NCBI GenBank assembly: GCA_947375135.1
Contig: CANCER010000009.1
Span: 1-64,000 of the forward strand
Length of the DNA: 64,000 bases
Source of the DNA: Comamonadaceae bacterium
Lineage (GTDB): Bacteria > Pseudomonadota > Gammaproteobacteria > Burkholderiales > Burkholderiaceae_C
Direction: 5' to 3'
A program made the translations under genes and the position numbers. The stretch's first letter is position 1, and each line of letters begins with the position of its first letter. This document shows positions 46,276 to 55,352 of this stretch, one piece after another. A model generated the notes under the pieces. It made no database searches, was not told the DNA's origin, and was given only the letters and a program-made list of their open reading frames with translations.

Positions 46276-47472
46276 TCAGGCCGCCTTTGCGGGCGCAGTG
46301 CCCTGGGTGATGTAGGCCTGCACCCAGTCTGCCAACGCATTGAGCGGCAGCTTTTGCGCGTTGGGGACATCTACCTTGTCCAGCGCCAAAAAGCGGCGGT
46401 CCAGCGTGGCGCCGTAGGCCTCATCCAGCTTGCCGATTTCGTCCGCCAGCATGTGCACGGCGGTTTCGCGCAAAGCGGGCTGGTTCAAGCCCAGCGCGTT
46501 TTGAAACGCACCGGCCAGACTGCGCGGCTGCCAGTCGCCCACCTCGACCAACAGGAACTTGGCCCATTCGAAGGGCGCGGTGGAGCCGCGCTTGGCACCG
46601 GGGCTGACGGTGGCTATCAGATGCAGCAAGTGCTGCACCACGCGGCCCGCCAATTCACGCTTTTCAGGGGGCAAGGTGGCCCAGTCTTTGGCCGACTCGC
46701 CCTCCAGGTTGGCAATCAGTTGCGGCACATCGACCACCACATAACCATAGTAAAGGCCCGAGGCCAGCTCGGTATCAAAAATACCCGCCGAACCCTGCTC
46801 GCCCGCTTCGCGCAACAGGTCATCCACCACGGTGAAGTAATCGTTCTCCACCTGCGCTTCGTGCACCGTGAAGGCGTGCGCCACGTACACCGATGCATCC
46901 CGGCTGGCCAGCACATCGGAGGTGACCATGCGGCCGAACAAGGCCGACTCCAGGCCGCTGCCATGCTTCAGCGCCTCGATGTTCTTCTTCTCATCTTTCA
47001 GGAACTTGGCGATGGCGGCCTTCAAGGACTTGGCATCGGGGTTGTCTTGCGCCAACTCGGTACAGCGTTTGACCAGGTAGTCGATCTCCGCATAGCCCAG
47101 CAATACAGCCTGCCCGGTTTCAAGCGCCTCCTTGCCCTTGGACTCCTTGCCGCCCTTGTCCAGCAGACCCGCGTCGCGCAGGCCCTCGCCAGCCGATTGC
47201 GCCAGTGCATCGGTCAGCCCTGCCTCCACCAGACGTTTGCGGATCAGGTCCAGCGTCACGCGGGAACGCACGGCCATCGGCACGCCCAGGTTTTGCAGTG
47301 CGAAGTGGTCATCCGCCACACGCCAGTGGCGCTTGAGGCATTGCGAAGAGATGCGCGTGCGCACCGCATCGCCATAGGGCAGGCGCTTGGCCAAACCGGC
47401 GTCGTCGCGGTTGAGCAGCGCGCCGGGGTAATTGTGCAGAGTGTGGATCTGGATAAAACGGGGCAGGTTCAT
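46276..47472 (-). CDS. cas7e: Type I-E Cas7/Cse4/CasC Cascade backbone subunit
   Basis: This 398-residue Cas7e forms the six-copy backbone that binds the crRNA spacer. The N-terminus FIQIHTLHNYPGALLNRDDAGLAKRLPYGDAVRTRISSQ is the diagnostic Cse4 segment (HTLxxYPxxLLNRDDxG; RxRISSQCLKRHWR). It also shows SDVLASRDASVYVAHAFTVHEA and STAPFEWAKFLLVEVG. It follows cse2 after a short gap (27 bases). Confidence 0.97.
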   Translation of the reverse strand: MNLPRFIQIHTLHNYPGALLNRDDAGLAKRLPYGDAVRTRISSQCLKRHWRVADDHFALQNLGVPMAVRSRVTLDLIRKRLVEAGLTDALAQSAGEGLRDAGLLDKGGKESKGKEALETGQAVLLGYAEIDYLVKRCTELAQDNPDAKSLKAAIAKFLKDEKKNIEALKHGSGLESALFGRMVTSDVLASRDASVYVAHAFTVHEAQVENDYFTVVDDLLREAGEQGSAGIFDTELASGLYYGYVVVDVPQLIANLEGESAKDWATLPPEKRELAGRVVQHLLHLIATVSPGAKRGSTAPFEWAKFLLVEVGDWQPRSLAGAFQNALGLNQPALRETAVHMLADEIGKLDEAYGATLDRRFLALDKVDVPNAQKLPLNALADWVQAYITQGTAPAKAA

Positions 47473-47499
47473 GAAAACTCCTTGAATGGTGTTGCTTGC

Positions 47500-48060
47500 T
47501 TATGACTTGGATGCTGCACGGGCCAGCGCTGAAAAATAGGGTCCTGCAATGCGCAGGCGTAGCTCCTCGGCCCGGGCCTGGCGGCCGCGCTGGCTGCTGC
47601 CCTCGCAGAGAACCAACTCGCCCAGTTCGCGCCAGTTGGGAGCAACCCCTTTGCTTGCCATCAGACGCAGCACGCGCGGCAACAGCTGGGTGAAGGCGCT
47701 CCCGCGCGAGGTGAGCAGCTTGGTAACGCGCGATTCCGACACGCCCGCTTGCTCCAGTTGAAGGCCCAGCTTGTGCTTGCCGTCATGGCCCACCAGGGCC
47801 ATGCCATGCGCGATCAAAGCCCAGCGCGGCCAGGTGTCTGCATGCCATTGCTCGGGTGCAAGACCAGCCGCCAGCAGGGCCCGGGCCAGCGCTGCGAACT
47901 GGTGGGGTTGCAGCGCCTCGGCCTGCAACCTGGCCAGCGCCGCGCGCTCACCCGAACCGGCGCGCTGGATGTAGGCCGCCAATGCGCCAAAGGGCTCACG
48001 GTGCTCGGCAGCTTGTGCGGCTGCAGGCATTTCGTCGGTGTTGCGTTCAAGCGTGGTCAA
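47500..48060 (-). CDS. casB: Type I-E Cse2/CasB Cascade small subunit
   Basis: This 186-residue alpha-helical small subunit stabilises the non-target strand in Cascade. Helical Arg/Leu-rich stretches are visible (ALARLQAEALQPHQFAALARA, RVTKLLTSRGSAFTQLLPRVL) with GRQARAEELRLRIAGPYFSAL at the end. Sequence conservation in this family is low, so position in the operon (between cse1 and cas7) is the main evidence. It overlaps cse1 by 14 bases. Confidence 0.93.
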   Translation of the reverse strand: MTTLERNTDEMPAAAQAAEHREPFGALAAYIQRAGSGERAALARLQAEALQPHQFAALARALLAAGLAPEQWHADTWPRWALIAHGMALVGHDGKHKLGLQLEQAGVSESRVTKLLTSRGSAFTQLLPRVLRLMASKGVAPNWRELGELVLCEGSSQRGRQARAEELRLRIAGPYFSALARAASKS

Positions 48061-49645
48061 GGGAATTCTCCTGTCGTTGAAGACTGATTTCTCGGTAGTG
48101 GTTGGCTAGCGCGGGCAGCGGGGACTTGGCCTTTCGCAGCCCGCCGTGGAAGCGTGACAAGGCGGCCGACTGGGCACGGTATTTTTGAACCCCGTTGCGC
48201 GGCCCGGCATCGAAGGCAATTTTTAAAACTGCTTCGGCCCGTGCCACCAGCGCCAGCAGCCACTGCAGGTGTTGCGCGGCAGGGTCCGCGGCGTCCAGCT
48301 CTTCGTTGAGATCGTCAAAAAAGCGAGCGTCCTCGGCACGCTCAAAGGGATCGGCAAACTTGCTGGCCTTCGCCTTGTTGCCTTTGCTCTTATCGTCGGA
48401 TTTGCCGCTTGCAAACAACAAAATCAAAGCGTGTTCAAGAAGGTCATTTACTTCACTAATGGCCGCAATACGTTGCTTGGCAAGCCGTTCCAACTGGTCC
48501 TTTTGGTTGCTCACCATCAGGCCCCTTGCCTTGGCGGATATAGGGACGCGGCGCTCGTGGTAGCCCTCGGTCTTGCCCTGACCACGCGTCACACCCTGTG
48601 CAATAAAGACCAGCGCCGGCTCCTTGGCAGATTTCGATAGCTGGTAGGCCGCCGGTGGCTGGTATTTGCCACCAAACAAAAGCTCCGCAACCAGCTTGTA
48701 GGTGAAGCCGCCGGCCGTAATCGTCAGGGCCTTGCCACCTTCCACGTCGATCGGTGTCCAGGCATCTCCGGTCATGCCATTCAGCTCCTTTGCTGCAATG
48801 CGCGCCGCCTTGCTGCCGGTTCCATGGGACTTGATGGCACCGTCCACTTCCTGCAGCCGGATGCGGCGGCAGATTTCGATATAAAAGGGGTCGAGTTTGT
48901 GGAAAGACAAACTGCCAAGCCCATCCCAGGGCGCCAGCCAGACCAGGGCCAGACCGTCCACCTCTTGCAGCCCCAGTGCCTCAACCGTGCGCGCACGCGC
49001 GGCCAGCAAGGCTGCCACGTCACGTACCCAGCGGGCCCCAGGCAAGCCGACGGCCGCAACGCCCACGCCCGGCCTGCTGGCAAACCCGCCGTTCATGCGC
49101 GAGGCACCATAGTTTCCGGCGCCTAAAAATCCCTCCTGTGTCTGCAAGCTCAGCAAGGCGTAGAGCCAGTCCTCTGGCTGGGAGCGGCGTGCACGGCTGC
49201 CCTTCAGGTCGTGGTTCTTGGAGGTCACCAGCATGTCGATTTCATCGGCTGCAAATGACTGCGATTTCCAGTCTGCAACGTTGCCACCAACCACCGCCGC
49301 CTGCAGCAGCGCAGGCCGCTCAGGCGGTGACACCAGACACCAGGCGGCGCCGTCCGGGTCGTCGGGCGTAAGCGCCAGCAAGGCCTCACGCCACGCATCC
49401 ACCGTGGCGAAGGCGGTCGCGTGCCCTGCCTTGTGAAGAGCAATGGCCGCCAACTGCACCAGAAAGGCATGCCAGGGATGGCGCTGGTGCGGCCGCAAGG
49501 CCGGATAGTCGCGCACCTCATCTTCGCCCAGCGCCACAAACAGCTGGGGCAGACTAGCGCCAACCGTCTCGCCATCGCTTGCCCTGCGGTAGCGAACCAA
49601 GGGCTCTTTGAGCAGCGAAAACTGCAGTCCATCTTCAATGGTCAT
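48047..49645 (-). CDS. casA: Type I-E Cse1/CasA Cascade large subunit
   Basis: This 532-residue large subunit should recognise the PAM and recruit Cas3. It has the Cse1 pattern: N-terminal FSLLKEPLVRYRRASDGE, RDYPALRPHQRHPWHAFLVQLAAIAL, LGAGNYGASRMNGGFASRPGVG (with the conserved Gly/Arg loop), and a helical C-terminal four-helix bundle (QHLQWLLALVARAEAVLKIAF). It overlaps cas3 as ATGA and cse2 by 14 bases. Confidence 0.95.
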   Translation of the reverse strand: MTIEDGLQFSLLKEPLVRYRRASDGETVGASLPQLFVALGEDEVRDYPALRPHQRHPWHAFLVQLAAIALHKAGHATAFATVDAWREALLALTPDDPDGAAWCLVSPPERPALLQAAVVGGNVADWKSQSFAADEIDMLVTSKNHDLKGSRARRSQPEDWLYALLSLQTQEGFLGAGNYGASRMNGGFASRPGVGVAAVGLPGARWVRDVAALLAARARTVEALGLQEVDGLALVWLAPWDGLGSLSFHKLDPFYIEICRRIRLQEVDGAIKSHGTGSKAARIAAKELNGMTGDAWTPIDVEGGKALTITAGGFTYKLVAELLFGGKYQPPAAYQLSKSAKEPALVFIAQGVTRGQGKTEGYHERRVPISAKARGLMVSNQKDQLERLAKQRIAAISEVNDLLEHALILLFASGKSDDKSKGNKAKASKFADPFERAEDARFFDDLNEELDAADPAAQHLQWLLALVARAEAVLKIAFDAGPRNGVQKYRAQSAALSRFHGGLRKAKSPLPALANHYREISLQRQENSLDHA

Positions 49646-52434
49646 ATGGCCTCTCCCTGTGTTGATGTGGTGACTGCATTCGCCTTCAGGCGTTGCAAAC
49701 CAAAGCGGTCGTAGCGGTAGCGCGCTGACCCCAGGCTGAACGCAAACCCAGCCTGCCCAGGCAAGAGGGCGATGTCAGCGGGCTGGGCGTCGGGGCTGAG
49801 TTCTTTAGGCAGGTGGTGAAAGCGCAATGCCAGCTGTTTTACGCCCTGCTTGAAGGGGCCAGGTTGCGGTGGATCAAATGTCACCAACCGGTCTGCTGCA
49901 CCCAGGCGCGTGGCAATTTTTTGATCACTGTCGGGGAAGGCCACATCGCTGAACGCAGATTCATACGGCAGGGTGTGGAGGCGGCCCACGGACCGCCCGG
50001 CTCCCGTATCGCCTTCTATTTGTTGACCCAGCTTCTTCCAGTCGTCACCCAACTCGCTCTCAATAGCCAGCAACGCTCCCCTGTGCGTGGCGCACTCCAC
50101 CAGCAGGCGGTTATCGGCAGGTATCTGGCGGGTAGGCTGCGCAGTAATCAGGCGCAGGGTGGCCTCCAGCATGCGCAGGTCCGGATAGACGCCGCCCCCG
50201 TTGTGGAAGCGGCCCAGTCCGTTGCTGGCACGCTTCAACATGGGCGACAGGTCATTACCTTTGGGGGTCAGCACCCAGGCCTGCGGTTTGTTAAAACCCT
50301 CGGGCCTTTCAGTATCCAGACGGGCGTGGCGGTGTAAGCGGCCTATGCGCTGCAACAGCACGTCCATGGGGCACAGGTCGGTGATCAGCAAGTCGGCGTC
50401 GATGTCCAGGCTTTGCTCAAGCGTCTGCGTGCCAATGACCACGCGCCCACCCACACCAGAACGGACCTTTCCAAGCTGGGCCTCGACCGCTTGGTCCAGT
50501 AGGGGGCGGTCCGTCTTACTGTAGCGGCTGTGGTGCACCGTGCTGATTCCATTGGCCTTGAACAACCAGTTGCCGCCTTGCTCCTGCGCCAGCAGTTCCA
50601 GCGCCTGCTGTGTTGCCACGGCGCTGGGCACCGTATTGCGCACCACCAATACACGGGCACCCTGCGCTGCGGCTTGCGCCGCGAGGGTGGCTACGCGCAC
50701 GGGGTCGTCCATGGCGTCCAGCGTCTGCCAGTGCAACTCCTTGCTGTGAGGGCCACCCTCTACGGTTTGCAGCTGAACGCCGGACGCAAGCCGCGCGCTG
50801 ATCAGGGGATAGGGGATGGCGCAGGCCTCAGCCAACGATGGTTGCACAAGCTTCTTTGAATGGCTGATGTTGAGATAGCGCGTGCGCGCGCTGGAGCCCA
50901 GCGTTGCAGAAAGCAGCATGGCCTGGCCACCCGCGTTCAAATGGGCCTGGAGCAGCTTTTCCAGCAGTACGGTCATATACGCATCGGACGCGTGTACCTC
51001 GTCCACCACCAGCAGACTGCGCGCAAGCAGCGCATGGCGCATATGGGCATGGCGTACCTGGAGCGCACCCAGCAGCGCTTGGTCAATGGTGCCCACCGCA
51101 ATGGTGGCGGCCAGAAAGCGCTTGGGTGCTTCGGCGGCCCAGCGCTGGTGGGCTTTTTCGTCTTCCGGCTTGTCGGGCCACTGAACCTTGAAATCCGGCA
51201 GGCTGATCTTGAGCTGGTCATTGGCTGCCTCATAGCCCGGCAAGGCCCGCACTACCACTGGCGGATCGACAGGCCAAAGACTATGCACTGCAGCCAGCAC
51301 GCGTTGGCACAGCTGCGTTGCCGCCACGCGGGTTGGCAGCGCGAAGTACAGGCTATCGACCTTGCCCGCTTGGAACAACTGGACAAAGCGCCACAGGGCC
51401 GCCTCGGTCTTGCCGCTGCCGGTTTCTGCCTCCAGCACCACGAGGTCACCCAGGGCCGGTTGGGCCGCAGCCAATTGCATGGGCCTGGCAGCGGCAACAT
51501 GGAATACAGAGCGGAAGGTCGGTTTGTTGCGGTACAGCTCAGCGTGCCAGCCGCTCACATCCAAGCCAACGGTTCGCACTGCATATTGGGCACGCACAGG
51601 CGCTGTCGCCGTACGGTCTTCGTCCGGCATGCTGAAAGGAAAGAAACCCGCACGGGTGTCAGACCCGAGCCAATCCGCCAGTTGAACCAGGCCGGCAAAC
51701 AAATGCACGAAGGCTGGGTGTTCCGGCAGGGGACGATCGCAGGTGGCAAATGCAAGCGGGTAGCACCGATGGATGCGTTGGCCCATGCTGGCAAGGGTTG
51801 ACGAAGGGTCGTAGTGCACGACGCCATCGCGGTCTCGCACGGGTTGCCAGATATCTGCGGCCTGTCTGGCTGTGTCTTCGCCAAGAGGGCGCCCGTGGTG
51901 GCTAATGCTCGCCTGCAGCAACTCCCCTACTGCCACGTCGCCCCAGGCCACGATGTCGGCGATGGGCAGTCCGGCCGCAAATTGCTCAGCGTTGTGCACA
52001 CGCCCTGCAACAAGCTCCCAACCTTCGGGGCCATGGCCAGAGGGGCTTCTTGCCGTCCAGAAATGAGGCGGCTGTTCAGGAAACTTCCAGCGCCGCGACT
52101 GGAACCCTGCATTGGCTTTGCCAAGGTCATGCAGAAAAACCAGCACAGCTAAACGTTGCAGGTCGGATGCATCCAGCGGTCGGCAGGCTGTGCGCTCTAG
52201 CGCCCTGCGCACAGCGGCACATTCACACAAGGCGAGAAAGCAGGCGGCCACATCGGTCATGTGATCCAACAACGGATGCTCGCCAACCAGTTCACCCATT
52301 GCGTCGTGGGCCAGCTTGCCCCATGCAGGGTATTGATGGTTTAGGCCTTGGCTGGCAGCCGCCAACATGGGCGAAAGGGCGGGCAGATTAAACGCCTGCA
52401 CGCCGGCTTGGGTCGGATTTTGATACCCATACAT
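49642..52434 (-). CDS. cas3: CRISPR-associated helicase/nuclease Cas3
   Basis: This 930-residue Cas3 degrades DNA marked by Cascade. The HD nuclease domain shows HPLLDHMTDVAA and VFLHDLGKANAGFQ (His102-Asp103). The SF2 helicase has Walker A ETGSGKTEA (near residue 337-344), the DEVH box LVVDEVHASDAYM, SATLG, and motif VI RIGRLHRH. The ATG at 52434 is preceded by GGGGAG. It is the first gene of the cas operon; a 345-base region upstream holds its promoter, possibly with a TATCAT -10 near 52470. Confidence 0.97.
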   Translation of the reverse strand: MYGYQNPTQAGVQAFNLPALSPMLAAASQGLNHQYPAWGKLAHDAMGELVGEHPLLDHMTDVAACFLALCECAAVRRALERTACRPLDASDLQRLAVLVFLHDLGKANAGFQSRRWKFPEQPPHFWTARSPSGHGPEGWELVAGRVHNAEQFAAGLPIADIVAWGDVAVGELLQASISHHGRPLGEDTARQAADIWQPVRDRDGVVHYDPSSTLASMGQRIHRCYPLAFATCDRPLPEHPAFVHLFAGLVQLADWLGSDTRAGFFPFSMPDEDRTATAPVRAQYAVRTVGLDVSGWHAELYRNKPTFRSVFHVAAARPMQLAAAQPALGDLVVLEAETGSGKTEAALWRFVQLFQAGKVDSLYFALPTRVAATQLCQRVLAAVHSLWPVDPPVVVRALPGYEAANDQLKISLPDFKVQWPDKPEDEKAHQRWAAEAPKRFLAATIAVGTIDQALLGALQVRHAHMRHALLARSLLVVDEVHASDAYMTVLLEKLLQAHLNAGGQAMLLSATLGSSARTRYLNISHSKKLVQPSLAEACAIPYPLISARLASGVQLQTVEGGPHSKELHWQTLDAMDDPVRVATLAAQAAAQGARVLVVRNTVPSAVATQQALELLAQEQGGNWLFKANGISTVHHSRYSKTDRPLLDQAVEAQLGKVRSGVGGRVVIGTQTLEQSLDIDADLLITDLCPMDVLLQRIGRLHRHARLDTERPEGFNKPQAWVLTPKGNDLSPMLKRASNGLGRFHNGGGVYPDLRMLEATLRLITAQPTRQIPADNRLLVECATHRGALLAIESELGDDWKKLGQQIEGDTGAGRSVGRLHTLPYESAFSDVAFPDSDQKIATRLGAADRLVTFDPPQPGPFKQGVKQLALRFHHLPKELSPDAQPADIALLPGQAGFAFSLGSARYRYDRFGLQRLKANAVTTSTQGEAI

Positions 52435-52779
52435 ATTCGCTCCCCTGTGGATTTTTGTTATGTTTGCATGATAGGACACGTCTCCAGTTTCGGATACAGC
52501 GAGCTCGCCAGGTGAGCCTGTGTTTACGTGATATTTGGGAAATTGGCTGTATGAAAAGAGAGGTGCCGTGGCGCATCAGGTGATCCCGCGTGCGCCCTGC
52601 AATTAGCCCGTCCCGAAAAGCCGGGGTACTGCTGAAATTACATACGCTTCACACCTGCGGGCTTTCAGCATTGGCCGACAGCAGAACCTGAAGCCGCATA
52701 TAGCGTTGCCCATTCCTTGGGCCAAACCCCGCATGCCGAACGCCGGCCCACCAAACCAGCAACCCGAAATTCAGGCAGC
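52435..52779. other. Intergenic region upstream of cas3 (promoter of the cas operon)
   Basis: No gene of clear quality is visible here. The part next to cas3 (52435-52600) is AT-richer than the rest, with TATCAT near 52470 on the minus strand as a possible -10; no good -35 was recognised. The part nearer 52780 has normal GC content and separates cas3 from the DSD1-like gene, which is on the same strand and ends at 52780. No CRISPR-like repeats are present. Confidence 0.5.
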
Positions 52780-54042
52780 CTAAAAGCAGGTGTGTACCGC
52801 ACCTGTAACCAGTCCGTCGTCCTCCGCCACCACCATCCAACGCCACTTGTCAAAGGTCGTGCAGGGATGCGACAGCCCCAGCACCACGCGGTCGCCCACA
52901 GCCGGCACCACGCCTGATGGGTCAAACTGCAGGTACGCATGCTGGTCATTCAAAGCCGTGATGCGCCAATCCGGCGGTGTGGCGATGACGTCTGCCATGT
53001 GACGCACGCCAGCACGTGCGAGGCGTTGCGGCATGGGCAACTCGATGTCATAGGAAATATCGCGCCGCCCGCAAGTCAGAAAGGCCAGGCCGGGCTCGGG
53101 CACCGACTGCACCATCGTCCAGACCTCCAGCGCCGGCAGCAGCGAGTCTTGCAGCCCTTCGCGCTGCTCCACCAGTTTCAGATAACGCTGGTAATGGCCG
53201 TGGTCATGCGTGATGTAGCAACCCGAACGCAGCACGCCCGCCACCGGTTGGGACAAGCTGCCCGTGGTCAACAGTGGCAACACCAGATCAAACACCGCCG
53301 AGCCGCCGGCCGTCAGCAGAATGCGGTCCGCAGCAAACCAATGCTGCGCATCGCACAGGCGCACCACAGCCAACACGCGCCGCACCAGGTCCGTGACGGC
53401 TTGCACGTCGTGGTCGTTCTCGCACTGCGCGGCATTGCCTTCGTAGCATTCCACGCCGCACAAGCGCACGGCGGGGGACTGGTGCATCGCCTGCGCCAGC
53501 GCCAAGGCTTCTTCTTGCGTGCGGCAACCGGTGCGCTTGCCCGGCACACCGATTTCCAGCAACACGTCAAAGGGTGGAAAGACGGGCTGTTTGGCGCTCC
53601 ACTGCTCGATCAGCCGCAGTTGCGCCAGCGAGTCCACCAGAAACCAGACCTGCAGATCGCCATGCGCCTGCAACAGCGCGCGCAGGCCCGCCAGGTCGGC
53701 AGCGCTGAGCACCTGGTTGGCGATGATGGCCTTGCGCACCCCGGCAGCCACGCCCACACCCAGCTGAAAAATGGTGGCGAAGGTCAGGCCCCAGGCACCG
53801 GCGTCCAGTTGCATGCGGAACAGCTCGGGCGACATGGTGGTTTTGCCGTGCGGCGCCAGGTGCACGCGCTTGCGCTCTGCGTAGCCCTGCATCCAGGCCA
53901 GGTTGTGACGCAGCGCGGAGCGACGCAGCACCGCCAGCGGATAGGCCAGGTCATCGGCCAACAGGCTCCAGTGCTGCGCGGCGATGTCTTCAGCCCGCAG
54001 GGTGCCGGCGACCCCCGGGAAACTTTTGTAGCTGGCGTCCAT
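52780..54042 (-). CDS. DSD1-family PLP-dependent amino acid deaminase/aldolase
   Basis: This 420-residue enzyme belongs to the fold-type III PLP family that includes D-serine dehydratase (DSD1) and D-threonine aldolase. The PLP lysine lies in LAPHGKTTMSPELF near residue 70. A glycine-rich phosphate-binding region (LLTAGGSAVFDLV) and the C-terminal LSHPCTTFDKW, which holds the family metal-ligand His/Cys pair, are present. The substrate is uncertain: D-serine, D-threonine or another D-amino acid. It is 16 bases downstream of mltA on the same strand, so the two may be co-transcribed. Confidence 0.85.
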   Translation of the reverse strand: MDASYKSFPGVAGTLRAEDIAAQHWSLLADDLAYPLAVLRRSALRHNLAWMQGYAERKRVHLAPHGKTTMSPELFRMQLDAGAWGLTFATIFQLGVGVAAGVRKAIIANQVLSAADLAGLRALLQAHGDLQVWFLVDSLAQLRLIEQWSAKQPVFPPFDVLLEIGVPGKRTGCRTQEEALALAQAMHQSPAVRLCGVECYEGNAAQCENDHDVQAVTDLVRRVLAVVRLCDAQHWFAADRILLTAGGSAVFDLVLPLLTTGSLSQPVAGVLRSGCYITHDHGHYQRYLKLVEQREGLQDSLLPALEVWTMVQSVPEPGLAFLTCGRRDISYDIELPMPQRLARAGVRHMADVIATPPDWRITALNDQHAYLQFDPSGVVPAVGDRVVLGLSHPCTTFDKWRWMVVAEDDGLVTGAVHTCF

Positions 54043-54058
54043 GGTTGCGTGGCACCGG

Positions 54059-55219
54059 CTACTTGGGCCAGATCACCCACATCTGCAGCGGTTGGCGCAG
54101 GCGCCCGGCCAACTCCTGCGCGTCTGCGCCCCAGCCGGCAAAGTAGTCGGCGCGCACCGCGCCAACGATGGCGCTGCCGGTGTCCTGCGCCAGCACCAGG
54201 CGCTGCAGCTTGGTCTGCGCGCCGCTGGAGGTCAACCAGACCGGCGTGCCATAGGGGATGCCGGCGCCGGAATCGACTGCAATCGAGCGTCCGGGGGTCA
54301 GTGCCACACCCTGCGCGCCCTTGGGGCCAAAGCTGGCGTCCAGGTCGGAAAGCGGCTCTTCCTTGAAAAACACCACGCGCGGATTGCTCCACAGCAACTC
54401 CTGCTGGCGCTGCGGGTTTTGGGCCAGCCAGGCCTTGATGCCGGGCCAGGAGGCGTCCTTGATCTGGCCCTGGTCCAGCAGCCAGCGCCCGACGCTGCGG
54501 TAGGGGTGGTCGTTGGTACCGGCAAAGGCCACGCGCAGCAGCTTGCTGCTGCCATCGGCCTGGGCCAGGCGCAAGCGCCCGGAACCCTGGATTTGTAGCA
54601 CCAGCGCATCCACCGGGTCGGCCACATAGGCAATGGCGCGGTCACGCAGCGCGGCTTGGGCCTCGGGCAGGGTGTCGATGTCGTGGCGGTTGAACCAGGG
54701 CTTGCGCTGGCCCAGGTTGCGCGGCGGCTGGTAAATCGGCACGGTGAACTGCGCGGTGGGCACGCGGCTGGCATCGAGTTGCGGCTCGAAGTAGCTGGTG
54801 AGCAGCCCGTTGGGATCGCCCTGCAGGCTCTCCACCCGCTGGGGCTGGAAATGCGCGCGCATCCAGTCGCGCTGCTGCTCGCCGGTGGCAATGCTCAGGC
54901 GCCGCACGTCGCCGCAATGGCCGGCCAGCAAGGGGGTCGGACGCTCGCAGCTTTTGATCCAGGCGTTCCAGGCTTCAAACAGGTTGTCTTCTTCAAAGCC
55001 GGGCAACTCGCTCCAGGCCACGGTGGTCCAGCGGCTCTTGGCCTGCGTGGTGGTGGCGCCCGTGCCGATCTGCGCCGCAGGTGCGGCAAGCGGCGCCGAT
55101 GTACGGTCCGGACCGGGCGACGGTGCGCTTCCAGCGGGGTCATTGCGGGGCACGCTGCCGCAAGCGGCCAGCATTCCTACAATCAGGGCCGCACACCACC
55201 ACACCAGGATATTTGCCAT
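54059..55219 (-). CDS. mltA: Membrane-bound lytic murein transglycosylase A
   Basis: MltA cleaves peptidoglycan strands to 1,6-anhydro-muropeptides. The protein of about 386 residues starts with a lipoprotein signal (VWWCAALIVGMLAACGS, lipobox LAAC) for outer-membrane anchoring. It has the MltA domain (LTSYFEPQLDASRVPTAQF, IQGSGRLRLAQADGS) and a 3D domain (IAVDSGAGIPYGTPVWL, LAQDTGSAIVGAVRADYFAGWG), with the catalytic Asp in QDTGSAI. The ATG at 55219 shares the palindrome CATG with the start codon of the divergent small ORF. Confidence 0.94.
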   Translation of the reverse strand: MANILVWWCAALIVGMLAACGSVPRNDPAGSAPSPGPDRTSAPLAAPAAQIGTGATTTQAKSRWTTVAWSELPGFEEDNLFEAWNAWIKSCERPTPLLAGHCGDVRRLSIATGEQQRDWMRAHFQPQRVESLQGDPNGLLTSYFEPQLDASRVPTAQFTVPIYQPPRNLGQRKPWFNRHDIDTLPEAQAALRDRAIAYVADPVDALVLQIQGSGRLRLAQADGSSKLLRVAFAGTNDHPYRSVGRWLLDQGQIKDASWPGIKAWLAQNPQRQQELLWSNPRVVFFKEEPLSDLDASFGPKGAQGVALTPGRSIAVDSGAGIPYGTPVWLTSSGAQTKLQRLVLAQDTGSAIVGAVRADYFAGWGADAQELAGRLRQPLQMWVIWPK

Positions 55220-55352
55220 GACACTCTTGCTGATTGAAGCCCTGGGGGCCGGATTGCTGTTTATTGGCATCATCTGGTGGACCATGTTTTCCGGCCGCCC
55301 CGATGGCGACCCGCCTTCTGCGAATGGGCAGGACAAAGACAAGAACTCATAA
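55218..55352 (+). CDS. Small single-span membrane protein of unknown function
   Basis: This 44-residue ORF starts at the ATG within CATG (55217-55220) that also gives mltA its start on the other strand. It encodes one strong transmembrane helix (LLLIEALGAGLLFIGIIWW), followed by a hydrophilic Asp/Lys/Asn-rich tail (QDKDKNS). Its stop overlaps that of the downstream Nit-type gene. The tidy fit between neighbours and the hydrophobic/charged layout support a real gene. No characterised homologue is recognised, and only a weak ribosome-binding site (AGGAT) is seen. Confidence 0.5.
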   Translation: MTLLLIEALGAGLLFIGIIWWTMFSGRPDGDPPSANGQDKDKNS

